Shown here piece by piece: positions 1 through 6,849 of a DNA stretch of 16,620 nt. How positions within the stretch are numbered: the first letter of the stretch is position 1; the number at the start of each line of letters is the position of its first letter. The translations under genes were made by a program, and so were the position numbers. The notes under the pieces were generated by a model. It was given only the letters and a program-made list of their open reading frames with translations. It had not been told where the DNA came from and made no database searches. The stretch lies in NCBI GenBank assembly GCA_013813135.1, contig JACCSF010000370.1, positions 1 through 16,620 of the forward strand. Direction: 5' to 3'. Source of the DNA: Thermoleophilaceae bacterium (GTDB lineage Bacteria > Actinomycetota > Thermoleophilia > Solirubrobacterales > Thermoleophilaceae).

Positions 1-121
1 GCTCCGCTCCGTGGCCCTCGGCCACCTCCGCCAGCCGCGCCTCGGTGCGCTCGAGCAGCCGCGCCAGCTCCGGCCCGCCGGCCGCGAGCACCGCACCCAG
101 TTGAGCCTGGGCGGTGTTCAC
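1..121 (-). CDS. N-terminal fragment, possibly a polyprenyl diphosphate synthase
   Basis: This reading frame starts at a GTG that overlaps the menG stop as GTGA and runs off the window edge after about 40 codons. The visible peptide begins VNTAQAQLGAVLAAGGPELA and continues as an amphipathic, Glu/Arg/Ala-rich helix. The four-base overlap with menG and the consistent codon pattern support it as a real gene. The helix resembles the first helix of trans-polyprenyl diphosphate synthases, whose genes often sit beside menG and make the menaquinone side chain. None of the catalytic Asp-rich motifs of that family lie inside the window, so the function is inference from position. Being coding is likely; the product name is a guess. 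Confidence 0.45.
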   Translation of the reverse strand, partial: MNTAQAQLGAVLAAGGPELARLLERTEARLAEVAEGHGAE

Positions 122-858
122 GACGCCGTCCCCTGCGCACCCGGCCGAGCGGGGTGCTTCGGGCCTTGCGTCCCGGCGTGGATGGCGATGATGCCGCCCG
201 CAGTCAACACCCAGCGGACGTCGACCAGTCCCGTCGCCGCGAGCCGCTCCGCCAGCTCGCGCGGGCCGGGGAAGCGGCGCACGCTGGACGGCAGGTAGGT
301 GTAGGCATCCGAGTCGCCGGCCAGCCGGCCGAGGGCGGGCACGGCGTGGTCGAACCAGAAGCGGAAGAACCAGGACAGCGGCGGCTTCTGCGGCGTGGTG
401 ATCTCGAGGATCACCACCCGGCCGCCCGGCCTTGTGACCCGCGCGAGCTCGCTCAGGCCGCGATCGAGGTCGGCGAAGTTGCGCGCGCCGAATCCCACCG
501 TCACGGCGTCGAAGGACGCGTCCGGGTAGGCGAGCTCGAGCGCGTTGCCCTGCACGAACTCGATCGCCGGCGCCTTCGCCCGGGCCAGCTCCAGCATCCG
601 CTCGGAGAAGTCCAGGCCGACCACGTCCGCGCCGCGCGCGCGCAGCTCGATCGCCAGGTCGCCCGTGCCCGTGGCCACGTCGACCGCCCGCGAGCCGGGC
701 CCGACATGGGCAAGGTCCGCGGCCCGCCGGCGCCAGCGGTGGTGCATGCCCGCGGTCATGACCGAGTTCATGCGGTCGTAGACGCGCGCGATGCGGTCGA
801 ACATCGCGCGCACCTGCGTCTCGGGCAGGGTGCCGGAGGCGGCGGCGGCGTCGCTCAT
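118..858 (-). CDS. menG: Demethylmenaquinone methyltransferase (MenG/UbiE family)
   Basis: The 246-residue protein is a class I SAM-dependent methyltransferase predicted to methylate demethylmenaquinone to menaquinone. The N-terminal family signature RVYDRMNSVMTAGMHHRWRR is at 25-44. The SAM-binding glycine motif DVATGTGDLA is at 60-69, followed by the acidic GLDFSERML at 81-89. The family segment VGFGARNF is at 121-128, and a C-terminal YTYLPSSVRRFPGP is at 186-199. The length is normal for the family apart from about 15 low-complexity residues at the C-terminus. The ATG start lies 28 bases after the qcrC stop and no clear Shine-Dalgarno sequence precedes it. Its place behind the quinol-oxidising complex fits a role in making that complex's substrate. 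Cytoplasmic or membrane-associated action is inferred from the family. Confidence 0.93.
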   Translation of the reverse strand: MSDAAAASGTLPETQVRAMFDRIARVYDRMNSVMTAGMHHRWRRRAADLAHVGPGSRAVDVATGTGDLAIELRARGADVVGLDFSERMLELARAKAPAIEFVQGNALELAYPDASFDAVTVGFGARNFADLDRGLSELARVTRPGGRVVILEITTPQKPPLSWFFRFWFDHAVPALGRLAGDSDAYTYLPSSVRRFPGPRELAERLAATGLVDVRWVLTAGGIIAIHAGTQGPKHPARPGAQGTAS

Positions 859-886
859 GCCGGAGGCGGGACGGGCCCGCCGGCCA
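859..886 (-). other. Short qcrC-menG spacer with GC-rich hairpin
   Basis: The 28-base gap between the qcrC stop and the menG start holds an inverted repeat. On the plus strand GGCGGG (865-870) pairs with CCCGCC (876-881) around a five-base loop. There is no T-run, so it is not a classic terminator. It occupies the place where a menG ribosome-binding site would be, so it could tune menG translation or RNA decay. The structure is seen; the role is inference. Confidence 0.3.
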
Positions 887-1603
887 CTACTGCTCGCCCT
901 TGAGCGACGCTACGTACTCGACGAGCTTGTCGAACTGCTCGGGCTTGTCGTCCTGCAGACTTCGGAACGACGGCATCGGCGAGGTCGGGTTGATCAGCGT
1001 GCGCGCGATCGCGTCCTTGCCGAGCCTGTTGCCGATCTCGGTCAGGTTCGGTCCGAGCGTGTTGCCGTTCTCACCGATCTTGTGGCAGCCCAGGCAGCCG
1101 GACGACGCGGTGATCTCCTTGCCCTCCTCGTACTGGGGCGCTGTGGCCAGGTCGATCTCGGTTGGAGCGCCCGCGACCGCGCCCAGGATCGTCAGGTAGG
1201 CCATGGCGGCGATGGTGGCGACACCGGCCACCGTCGCGATCGGGCGCCGGAGCGGGTGCCGCTCCGGGTTGCGGTCGAAGAACGGGAGCACCAGGAGCAG
1301 GACCAGGCAGAGCGTGGGGATGCCGATGGTCGCGAGGAACACCAGCTCCGGGGGCTTGATCACCCGCAGGAGCTCGAAGAGGAAGAAGAAGTACCACTCG
1401 GGGCGCGGCGTGTATGTGGTCGTCGTCGGGTCGGCCTTGGGGCCCAGCTCGGCGCCGAACAGGATCGCCATCAGGACGATCACGCCGATCGTGATCGCGG
1501 CCATCATGCTGTCCTTGGCGACCGCGTAGGGGAAGAACGGCTTCCCCTGGCCCTTCAGGATCGAGTACTCGCGCAGGTACTGCTCGCGCTCCCGGGCGTT
1601 CAC
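887..1603 (-). CDS. qcrC: Cytochrome bc complex subunit IV fused to cytochrome c (QcrC-like)
   Basis: This 238-residue protein joins the C-terminal part of cytochrome b (subunit IV of b6f-type complexes) to a mono-haem cytochrome c domain. Membrane segments lie near 28-50, 87-107 and 122-144. The quinol-oxidation-site PEWY motif is at 68-71, in RPEWYFFFLFELLRVIKPPE. The haem-binding CLGCH is at 170-174 and a likely axial Met is at 210 in SPMPSF. The fused layout matches QcrC of Bacillus rather than the diheme QcrC of mycobacteria. The cytochrome domain should face the outside of the membrane and pass electrons to a terminal oxidase. The GTG start overlaps the qcrB stop by one base (TAGTG) and is preceded by AGGAGG. 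A longer open frame upstream in the same phase is antigenic noise inside qcrB and was not used. Confidence 0.92.
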   Translation of the reverse strand: MNAREREQYLREYSILKGQGKPFFPYAVAKDSMMAAITIGVIVLMAILFGAELGPKADPTTTTYTPRPEWYFFFLFELLRVIKPPELVFLATIGIPTLCLVLLLVLPFFDRNPERHPLRRPIATVAGVATIAAMAYLTILGAVAGAPTEIDLATAPQYEEGKEITASSGCLGCHKIGENGNTLGPNLTEIGNRLGKDAIARTLINPTSPMPSFRSLQDDKPEQFDKLVEYVASLKGEQ

Positions 1604-2430
1604 TAGACCTCCTCGGTCAAGAGGTCCTTCTTCTCGGCCTTCAACCACGGCGGCGCGGTGGTGCCGAGCTTGGCGACCAGGTAGAGATGTGCGCCGATCA
1701 GTGCCGCGATCAGGCCCGGGATGGCAAGCATGTGGAGCGCGTAGAAGCGACTGATCGTGGTGGGTCCGAACTCGGCGCCGGCGCGCAGGAAGTCGGCGAG
1801 GTAGGGCCCGACGATCGGGCCGGACGCGTTGATGTTCACGGCCACCACGGTCGCCCAGAACGAGCGCTGGTCGAAGGGCAGCAGGTAGCCGGTGAGGCCC
1901 ATGGCGAGCGTGAGCACGAGCAGGATCACGCCGATCACCCAGTTCAGCTCGCGCGGATACTTGTAGGCGCCGAAGAAGAACGTTCGGCCCATGTGCAGGA
2001 AGATCAGGATGATCATCACCGACGATCCCCACTTGTGCATCCCGCGCACGAACTCGCCGAGGAAGACTTCGTTGGTGATGTGCGAGGCCGACTCGTAGGC
2101 GCGCGTGGGGTCGGGGTCGTAGTACATCGCCAGGAAGACGCCCGTGATCGCCTGCGAGAGGAAGGCGAACATGGTCGCGGAGCCGAGCGTGTAGAACCAG
2201 TTCGTGCCCTTGGGGACCTTGCGGTAGAGGAAGCCGCGCAGGAAGGGCGTGGCGCCGGTGCGCTCGTCGAGCCAGCCGACGGCGGTGGCCGCGCCCTCGA
2301 CCGCGTGGTCCTTGAGCGCGGGCGCGGGGGCCGGCGCGCCGTTGCGGCCGTTCGCGCCGTTGCGGTCGCCCCCGGGCCGCTTGGGCGAGGGGCGCAGGGC
2401 CTTCGGGAGCGGGGGCGTGGGCAGCTTCAC
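1603..2430 (-). CDS. qcrB: Cytochrome b6-like subunit of the menaquinol oxidoreductase
   Basis: The 275-residue membrane protein corresponds to the N-terminal four-helix part of cytochrome b. The haem ligands are His132 and His146 in RGMHKWGSSVMIILIFLHMG, and His233 and His248 in ALHMLAIPGLIAALIGAH. The second pair has 14 residues between the two histidines, the spacing typical of b6 rather than mitochondrial cytochrome b. The family segments KYPRELNW (157-164) and GYLLPFDQ (181-188) are intact. The first 50 residues form a Pro/Ala/Asn-rich cytoplasmic-type extension absent from plant b6. The position equivalent to the b6f haem c-binding Cys is Thr81 (WFYTLG), and the protein has no cysteine at all. 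The GTG start overlaps the qcrA stop as GTGA. Electron bifurcation with QcrA and QcrC is inferred from the family. Confidence 0.93.
   Translation of the reverse strand: MKLPTPPLPKALRPSPKRPGGDRNGANGRNGAPAPAPALKDHAVEGAATAVGWLDERTGATPFLRGFLYRKVPKGTNWFYTLGSATMFAFLSQAITGVFLAMYYDPDPTRAYESASHITNEVFLGEFVRGMHKWGSSVMIILIFLHMGRTFFFGAYKYPRELNWVIGVILLVLTLAMGLTGYLLPFDQRSFWATVVAVNINASGPIVGPYLADFLRAGAEFGPTTISRFYALHMLAIPGLIAALIGAHLYLVAKLGTTAPPWLKAEKKDLLTEEV
1608..1613 (-). promoter_or_regulatory. Shine-Dalgarno AGGAGG for qcrC
   Basis: AGGAGG on the minus strand lies four bases before the GTG at 1603, inside the last codons of qcrB. It is one of the few strong ribosome-binding sites in this window. It decides the qcrC start against the longer upstream open frame and suggests independent initiation as well as coupling to qcrB. 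Confidence 0.6.
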
Positions 2431-3098
2431 GTGGTCGGCCGCCCGGGATACAGGTACTGCCACAGCCCGTCGAGGTGGTTGGACGGGTCGCGCGGGTGCG
2501 GGAAGCGCTTCAGCTCGGAGTTGAGGGAGAAGCGCTTGCCCACCTCCACCCGACCGGAGCTGACGCGGGTGTAGAAGCGATCGAGCGGCCGCACCGGCGG
2601 GCCGCCCTCGACCTGTCCCGCGAAGCCGTACACGCCGCCGTGGCACGGACAGACGAACTTCTGCGAAGCCTGGATGTAGCGCACCGGGCAGCCGAGGTGG
2701 GCGCAGCGCGTCGAGATCGCCACGTAGGGCGGGTTCGGCCCCTGTCCCTTTACGCGCTTGTCCTTCTGCGGGTTGTCCTTGCGCACGTAGATGGTGGTCT
2801 TACCGGCGTCGCCGACCTGGGGCACGAGGCTGATCACCTTCGGGACGTAGGTCTCGTCGTTGAAGTTGTTCTCGGGCCCCACGTCCTGCCACCGTTCCGG
2901 CTCGCTTTCCTCGAGCAGCGGCCCGAGCGCGAACCCGAGCGCGGGGAGCGCAGTCGCGGCCACGGCCATCCCGCCCGCAAGCTGGGCGCCGCCTTCCATC
3001 AGGCGACGGCGGGTGACGGTCTCGCCCTCGAACGCCCCGGCGATGCCGCGACCCTCGGTATAGCGGGACTTCTTGTCGAACTTGGGGGGATCAGCCAC
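2427..3098 (-). CDS. qcrA: Rieske iron-sulfur protein of the bc complex
   Basis: The 223-residue protein carries a [2Fe-2S] cluster that takes an electron from menaquinol. The cluster motifs are CAHLGC at 132-137 and CPCHGG at 150-155. Ligands are therefore Cys132, His134, Cys150 and His153, with Cys137 and Cys152 as the expected disulfide. A TAT-like sequence TRRRLM at 29-34 precedes a single hydrophobic anchor at about 38-61, giving an N-in topology with the cluster domain outside. About 40 residues follow the Rieske fold (SLNSELKRFPHPRDP onward), ending in an aromatic WQYLYPG. The gene starts with GTG, lacks a Shine-Dalgarno sequence, and follows a predicted promoter within a few bases, so its transcript may be almost leaderless. 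It is the first gene of the qcrABC-menG operon. Confidence 0.94.
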   Translation of the reverse strand: MADPPKFDKKSRYTEGRGIAGAFEGETVTRRRLMEGGAQLAGGMAVAATALPALGFALGPLLEESEPERWQDVGPENNFNDETYVPKVISLVPQVGDAGKTTIYVRKDNPQKDKRVKGQGPNPPYVAISTRCAHLGCPVRYIQASQKFVCPCHGGVYGFAGQVEGGPPVRPLDRFYTRVSSGRVEVGKRFSLNSELKRFPHPRDPSNHLDGLWQYLYPGRPTT

Positions 3099-3111
3099 GG
3101 GGGAAAGAGTG

Positions 3112-3141
3112 ATTCTGAGGCGTAGTGAAGGCTAGTGCCAA
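3112..3141 (-). promoter_or_regulatory. Predicted promoter of the qcrABC-menG operon
   Basis: On the minus strand TTGGCA (3141-3136) and CAGAAT (3117-3112) are separated by 18 bases and resemble -35 and -10 boxes (five of six and four of six matches to the sigma-70 consensus). Transcription would begin near 3105, leaving a leader of only about seven bases before the qcrA GTG. This is a pattern match only. Confidence 0.38.
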
Positions 3142-3145
3142 CATG

Positions 3146-3159
3146 GTGCCGAGCGGCAC
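3146..3159. promoter_or_regulatory. Perfect 6+6 palindrome next to the qcr promoter
   Basis: GTGCCG-AG-CGGCAC is a perfect inverted repeat with a two-base centre. It lies five bases upstream of the predicted -35 box of qcrA, a place suited to an activator or repressor site. In a sequence this GC-rich such palindromes also arise by chance. Confidence 0.28.
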
Positions 3160-3168
3160 GATCGGCAC

Positions 3169-3188
3169 CCTGCCACCACGGCGGCAGG
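3169..3188 (-). terminator. Hairpin three bases after the small-protein stop
   Basis: CCTGCC (3169-3174) and GGCAGG (3183-3188) form a six-base stem with an eight-base loop, starting three bases after the stop codon of the 126-residue gene. No T-run follows in the minus direction, so it is not a canonical intrinsic terminator. U-less hairpins are often proposed as terminators in actinobacteria. It may separate the haem operon from the qcr operon. Confidence 0.3.
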
Positions 3189-3191
3189 AGC

Positions 3192-3572
3192 CTATCGCGC
3201 GCCGGGCTCCAGGGCGCCCGCGGAAGCGTCCCAAAGCGCCTCCGCGGCTTGCCCGCGGCCTTCGGCGTGCGCCTGCGCGGAGCGCGCGATCAGATCGGAC
3301 AGCTCTGCCACCGCGGGCAGGTCGCCGCTTTCCGCCAGCCGCGCCAGGCCCAGCGCGTAGAGGGCGTCGCCCGCCAGCAGGCGCAGGTCGGGATCCATGC
3401 CCGCGAACAGGCGCGAATCGGCGTAGTGCAGGAGGTACCCCTCGTAGACTGCCTCCAGCACGAACAGCCGCTCGCCGAGCGCCGGTTCGAAGCGTTGCGG
3501 GCCGGGCTCCGCCACGGCGTACGGCGCGAGCGAGGGGCCGGCCCCCGCGGAGATCTCGCGCAGCACCGTCAC
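3192..3572 (-). CDS. Small conserved-looking protein of the haem operon, function unknown
   Basis: The 126-residue protein begins VTVLREISAGAGPSLAPYAV and is acidic and helical, with no signal peptide or membrane segment. A central stretch with many Leu, Tyr and Phe residues (ALGERLFVLEAVYEGYLLHY, 31-50) is followed by an Asp-rich DPDLRLLAGDALYALGLARL (60-79) and a helical C-terminus containing the AEALW at 110-114. It has no cysteine and only one histidine of note (His49). I do not recognise an established family. The GTG start overlaps the hemL stop as GTGA, so it is co-translated with hemL and is probably an accessory to tetrapyrrole synthesis. That role is inference from position. Its composition and strand agree with neighbouring genes and argue that it is real. 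Confidence 0.75.
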   Translation of the reverse strand: MTVLREISAGAGPSLAPYAVAEPGPQRFEPALGERLFVLEAVYEGYLLHYADSRLFAGMDPDLRLLAGDALYALGLARLAESGDLPAVAELSDLIARSAQAHAEGRGQAAEALWDASAGALEPGAR

Positions 3573-4837
3573 GCCAGAGCGAAGGCCTCGCGGGCCGCTT
3601 CGAGTGTGCGTTCCACGTGGACATCGGTGTGCGCCAGCGAGGGGAACCAAGCCTCGAACTGCGAGGGCGGCAGATACACGCCGCGGTCCAGCATCGCCCG
3701 GCAGAAGGCCGCATAGCGCTCCGTGTCGCAGCTCTTGGCGTCGTCGTAGTCACGTACGGGGTCCTCACGGAAGAAGACGGTGAGCAGCCCCGTGGTGTGA
3801 CAGACCTGCACCGGGACGCCCACCTCGGCGGCGGCGTCGCGCAGCCCCGTCGCCAGCGCCGCGGCGATCTGCTCGAGCCGCTCGTAGGCGGCGGCGTCGA
3901 GCAGCCGCAGCGTCGCGAGGCCGGCGGCTGTTGCCAGCGGATTGCCGGACAGCGTGCCGGCCTGGTACACGTCGCCGGCGGGGGCGATCCGCTCCATCAG
4001 CTCGCGCGGGCCGGCATAAGCGGCCGCCGGGAGCCCACCGCCGATCACCTTGCCGAGGATCGTGAGGTCGGGCGTCACGCCCTCGCGCTCCTGGGCGCCC
4101 CCGGGCGCGACCCGGAAGCCGGAGATGACCTCGTCGAAGACAAGCAGCGCGCCGGTCTCGTCCGCCCGCCGGCGCAGCGCCGCGAGGAAGCCCTCGGGCG
4201 GCAGGACCAATCCCATGTTGGCCGGGTAGGGCTCGCAGACGATCGCGGCGAGCTCGCCGTCGGGCACGGCGCCCCACGGAACCACGACCGTGTCGGCCGC
4301 CTGGGCGGCCGTGACCCCCGGCGACGACGGGATTCCCTGCGTCGCCAGACCCGACCCCGCATCCGCCAGCAGCCCGTCGACGTGACCGTGATAGGCGCCG
4401 GCGAACTTGGCGATCCGGTCCCGCCCGGTCGCCGCGCGTGCGAGCCGCAGCGCGCTCATCGACGCCTCCGTGCCCGACGAGACGAGGCGCATCATCTCGG
4501 CGCTCGGAACGCGCCGCACCGTTTCGGCCGCCAGGTCCACCTCGGCCTCCGTCGGGGCGCCGAAGCTGGTGCCTGCACCAGCCGCTGCGGTCACGGCAGC
4601 CACCACATCGGGGTGGGCGTGGCCGGCGATCAGCGGCCCCCAGGACATCACCCAGTCGACGTAGCGGTTGCCGTCGACATCGATCAGGTCCGCCCCCTCG
4701 CCGCGGGCGACGAAGAGCGGATCGCGGCCGATTGCGCGCATCGCACGCACCGGCGAGTTCACGCCGCCGGGGAGCAGGTCGACCGCGCGTGCGTACGCGA
4801 CTGCCGACCGGTCCGTTACGCGTACTGCGCTTCCCAC
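3569..4837 (-). CDS. hemL: Glutamate-1-semialdehyde 2,1-aminomutase
   Basis: The PLP enzyme converts glutamate-1-semialdehyde to 5-aminolevulinate in the C5 route, in the cytoplasm. Near the N-terminus it has LLPGGVNSPVRAM (21-33), the hallmark of HemL. It also has SSGTEASMSALRLARAATGR (120-139), AYHGHVDGLL (148-157), LVFDEVISGFR (232-242) and the PLP lysine Lys263 in ILGKVIGGGLP. At 422 residues the length is typical. The start is uncertain: the only usable upstream codon near the conserved N-terminus is the GTG at 4837, which overlaps the preceding gene by 22 bases and sits inside an AGGAGTGGG stretch. The frame begins VGSAVRVTDRSAVAYARAVD, and homologs usually begin around the TDRS position. 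The following small gene overlaps its stop by four bases. Confidence 0.94.
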   Translation of the reverse strand: MGSAVRVTDRSAVAYARAVDLLPGGVNSPVRAMRAIGRDPLFVARGEGADLIDVDGNRYVDWVMSWGPLIAGHAHPDVVAAVTAAAGAGTSFGAPTEAEVDLAAETVRRVPSAEMMRLVSSGTEASMSALRLARAATGRDRIAKFAGAYHGHVDGLLADAGSGLATQGIPSSPGVTAAQAADTVVVPWGAVPDGELAAIVCEPYPANMGLVLPPEGFLAALRRRADETGALLVFDEVISGFRVAPGGAQEREGVTPDLTILGKVIGGGLPAAAYAGPRELMERIAPAGDVYQAGTLSGNPLATAAGLATLRLLDAAAYERLEQIAAALATGLRDAAAEVGVPVQVCHTTGLLTVFFREDPVRDYDDAKSCDTERYAAFCRAMLDRGVYLPPSQFEAWFPSLAHTDVHVERTLEAAREAFALA

Positions 4838-5883
4838 TCCTGGTGGGCGCCGGTGAAGTAGAGCATGCGGATCTTCTTGAACTCGGTCGACGAGTAGAGC
4901 GTCCGGCGCCCGTCGATGCCCGTGTCCGTGGCAATCGAGTCGAGGATGGCGTCGCATTCGTCCTTCGAGCGGCCGTGCGCCATCGTGAAGACCGAGTAGG
5001 GCCAGTCCGGATAGGTGGGGCGCTGGTAGCAGTGCGAGATGCCGCGGAAGGACGCCATCCGCGGCGCGAGCTCGAGGATGCGGTCCTCGGGTACCTGCCA
5101 CACCCCCATGCCGTTGGCCGAGAACCCGGCGCGGCGATGGAAGAGGATCGCCGCCACCCGGCGCAGCGCGCGGCGCGCCCGCATCGAGTCGAGGTGGGCC
5201 AGCAGCTCCGGCACGGACATTCCAAGTTCGGACGCGGGTGAGGCGAAGGGCGTCGAAGCGGGCTCCATCGGGCCCTGCGTCGCCCTGATGACGGCAATGT
5301 CGAGCTCCGACAGCTCGATCGCCTCGGGCTCGCGGTACTCGACCGCCTCGGCCACGGCGGCGAGCGTTTCGGTGCCCTTCTCCATCTCCAGGTCCATGCG
5401 GATCTTGAACAGCCGCAGCGTCGGCAGCTGGCGCACGGACTCGGCGCCGGTCAGCTCGGCCAGCACATCGAGCGTGCCCTGAACTCCCAGCCGCGAGCCG
5501 GGCTCGGTGGCGATCGTGAACCACAGGTTGAAGTCGTGGTCGCGCAGGTAGTTGTGCGACACGCCTGGGTGCGAGTTGATGATCTTGGCCGCGCGCCAGG
5601 GGTGCTCGGGATCGACCCTCGCGGCCACCAGCATCGAGTTGTAGCCGAGCACGCGCGTGTCGAAGATCGGGGTGACCTCGCGGATGATGCGCTCGTCGAG
5701 CAGCCGCCGCGTGCGGCGCAGCACCTCGTCCTCGGACAGCTCTGCCAGCCGGGCGATCTCCTCGTAGGGCCGCTCGGCGAGCGGGAAGCTGCCCTGCAGC
5801 AGGTTGAGCAGCCGCTTGTCGGTCTCGTCGAGCGGGACCGCCGCACCGTCGTTGCGGCTGCGCGTCTTCGCTACCGCAGCCAC
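4816..5883 (-). CDS. Two-domain AsnC-fold protein, likely fused AhbA-AhbB sirohaem decarboxylase
   Basis: The 355-residue protein consists of two tandem Lrp/AsnC-like halves. The first (about 18-165) has a winged helix (YEEIARLAELSEDEVLRRTR, 40-59) and then the ligand domain with VSHNYLRDHDFNLWFT (108-123). The second (about 192-345) has a weaker winged helix and the matching ISHCYQRPTYPDWPYSVFT (282-300). These two motifs resemble AhbA and AhbB, or NirD and NirL, which remove carboxyl groups from sirohaem rather than regulate transcription. His110 and His284 are in the equivalent place in each half. Location between hemB and hemL supports a tetrapyrrole role. A plain AsnC/Lrp regulator is the alternative annotation. 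The GTG start overlaps hemB by 13 bases and follows a GAAGGA ribosome site. The enzyme assignment is inference from motifs remembered from the family. Confidence 0.72.
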   Translation of the reverse strand: MAAVAKTRSRNDGAAVPLDETDKRLLNLLQGSFPLAERPYEEIARLAELSEDEVLRRTRRLLDERIIREVTPIFDTRVLGYNSMLVAARVDPEHPWRAAKIINSHPGVSHNYLRDHDFNLWFTIATEPGSRLGVQGTLDVLAELTGAESVRQLPTLRLFKIRMDLEMEKGTETLAAVAEAVEYREPEAIELSELDIAVIRATQGPMEPASTPFASPASELGMSVPELLAHLDSMRARRALRRVAAILFHRRAGFSANGMGVWQVPEDRILELAPRMASFRGISHCYQRPTYPDWPYSVFTMAHGRSKDECDAILDSIATDTGIDGRRTLYSSTEFKKIRMLYFTGAHQEWEAQYA

Positions 5884-6842
5884 CGGGCGGCGTCCTTCGC
5901 GTGGTAGGTGATCACAATGTCCGCACCGGCGCGGTGGATGCCCGTCAGCGTCTCGAGCACGGTGGAGCGCTCGTCGATCCAGCCACGCTCGGCGGCCGCC
6001 TTGACCATCGCGTACTCGCCGCCGACGTTGTAAGCCGCCACCGGCACGCGCGTGGCCTCCTTGACGCGCCGGATCACGTCGAGGTAGGGCAGCGCGGGCT
6101 TGACCATGACCACGTCAGCGCCCTCGCTCACGTCCAGCAGCGCCTCGCGCACCGCCTCCTCGGCGTTGCCGGGGTCCATCTGGTAGCCGCGCCTGTCGCC
6201 GAACGCCGGCGTCGAGTCGGCCGCCTCGCGGAACGGGCCGTAGTACGCCGAGGCGAACTTGGCCGAGTAGGCCACGATCGGCAGGTCCTTGAAGCCCTCG
6301 GAATCCAGTTGCGCGCGCAGCGCGCCCACACGGCCGTCCATCATGTCGCTGGGGGCGACCAGGTCCGCGCCAGCGCGCGCGTGCGAGCCGGCCGTGCGGG
6401 CGAGCAGCTCGAGCGAGGCGTCGTTGTCCACGCTGCCGTCGTCGAGCACCACGCCGCAGTGGCCGTGGCTCGTGTAGGCGCACAGGCACACATCGGTCAT
6501 GACGACCAGCTCCGGGTGCGCCTCCTTGAGCGCCCGCACGGCGAGCTGCACGACACCCTCGTCGTCGTAGGCGCCCGAGCCCTGCTCGTCCTTCTCGGCG
6601 GGCAGGCCGAACAGCAGCACGGCCGGGATCCCGAGCGCATGCGCCTCGCCGGCGTCCACCACCGCCTGGGAGATCGACAGGCGCGCCACGCCGGGCATCG
6701 ACTCGATCGCGGTCCTGCCCTCGCCCAGCTGCACGAACATCGGGTGAACCAGGCGCGCCGGGCTCAGGTCGGTCTCGCGCACCATGTCCCGCAGCACGCC
6801 CGTTTTGCGCAGCCGGCGCATGCGTGTGGCGGGGAAGGACAT
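5871..6842 (-). CDS. hemB: Delta-aminolevulinic acid dehydratase (porphobilinogen synthase)
   Basis: The 323-residue enzyme condenses two 5-aminolevulinate molecules to porphobilinogen. The Schiff-base lysines are Lys195 in AYSAKFASAYYGPFREA and Lys248 in VVMVKPALPYLD. The zinc-type metal site is visible as Cys119, Cys121 and Cys129 in DVCLCAYTSHGHCG, so this is a zinc-dependent form rather than a magnesium-only one. The C-terminal YNVGGEYAMVKAAAERGWID is complete. The chosen ATG gives the standard start MSFPATRMRRLRKTGVLRDM. A longer in-frame extension upstream contains no family sequence and covers the promoter, so it was rejected. It is the first gene of a hemB, AhbA-AhbB-like, hemL, small-protein operon. 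Confidence 0.96.
   Translation of the reverse strand: MSFPATRMRRLRKTGVLRDMVRETDLSPARLVHPMFVQLGEGRTAIESMPGVARLSISQAVVDAGEAHALGIPAVLLFGLPAEKDEQGSGAYDDEGVVQLAVRALKEAHPELVVMTDVCLCAYTSHGHCGVVLDDGSVDNDASLELLARTAGSHARAGADLVAPSDMMDGRVGALRAQLDSEGFKDLPIVAYSAKFASAYYGPFREAADSTPAFGDRRGYQMDPGNAEEAVREALLDVSEGADVVMVKPALPYLDVIRRVKEATRVPVAAYNVGGEYAMVKAAAERGWIDERSTVLETLTGIHRAGADIVITYHAKDAARWLR
5893..5898 (-). promoter_or_regulatory. Shine-Dalgarno GAAGGA for the AhbA-AhbB-like gene
   Basis: GAAGGA on the minus strand ends nine bases before the GTG at 5883, inside the hemB coding sequence. Its spacing supports that GTG as the start despite the 13-base overlap with hemB. Confidence 0.5.
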
Positions 6843-6849
6843 GGTTTGC

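Noticed and set aside
3125..4861. 578-codon open frame on the plus strand
   Set aside because: It lies antisense to hemL and the small gene, whose protein motifs are unmistakable. Its own translation is Arg/Gly/Pro-rich and featureless.
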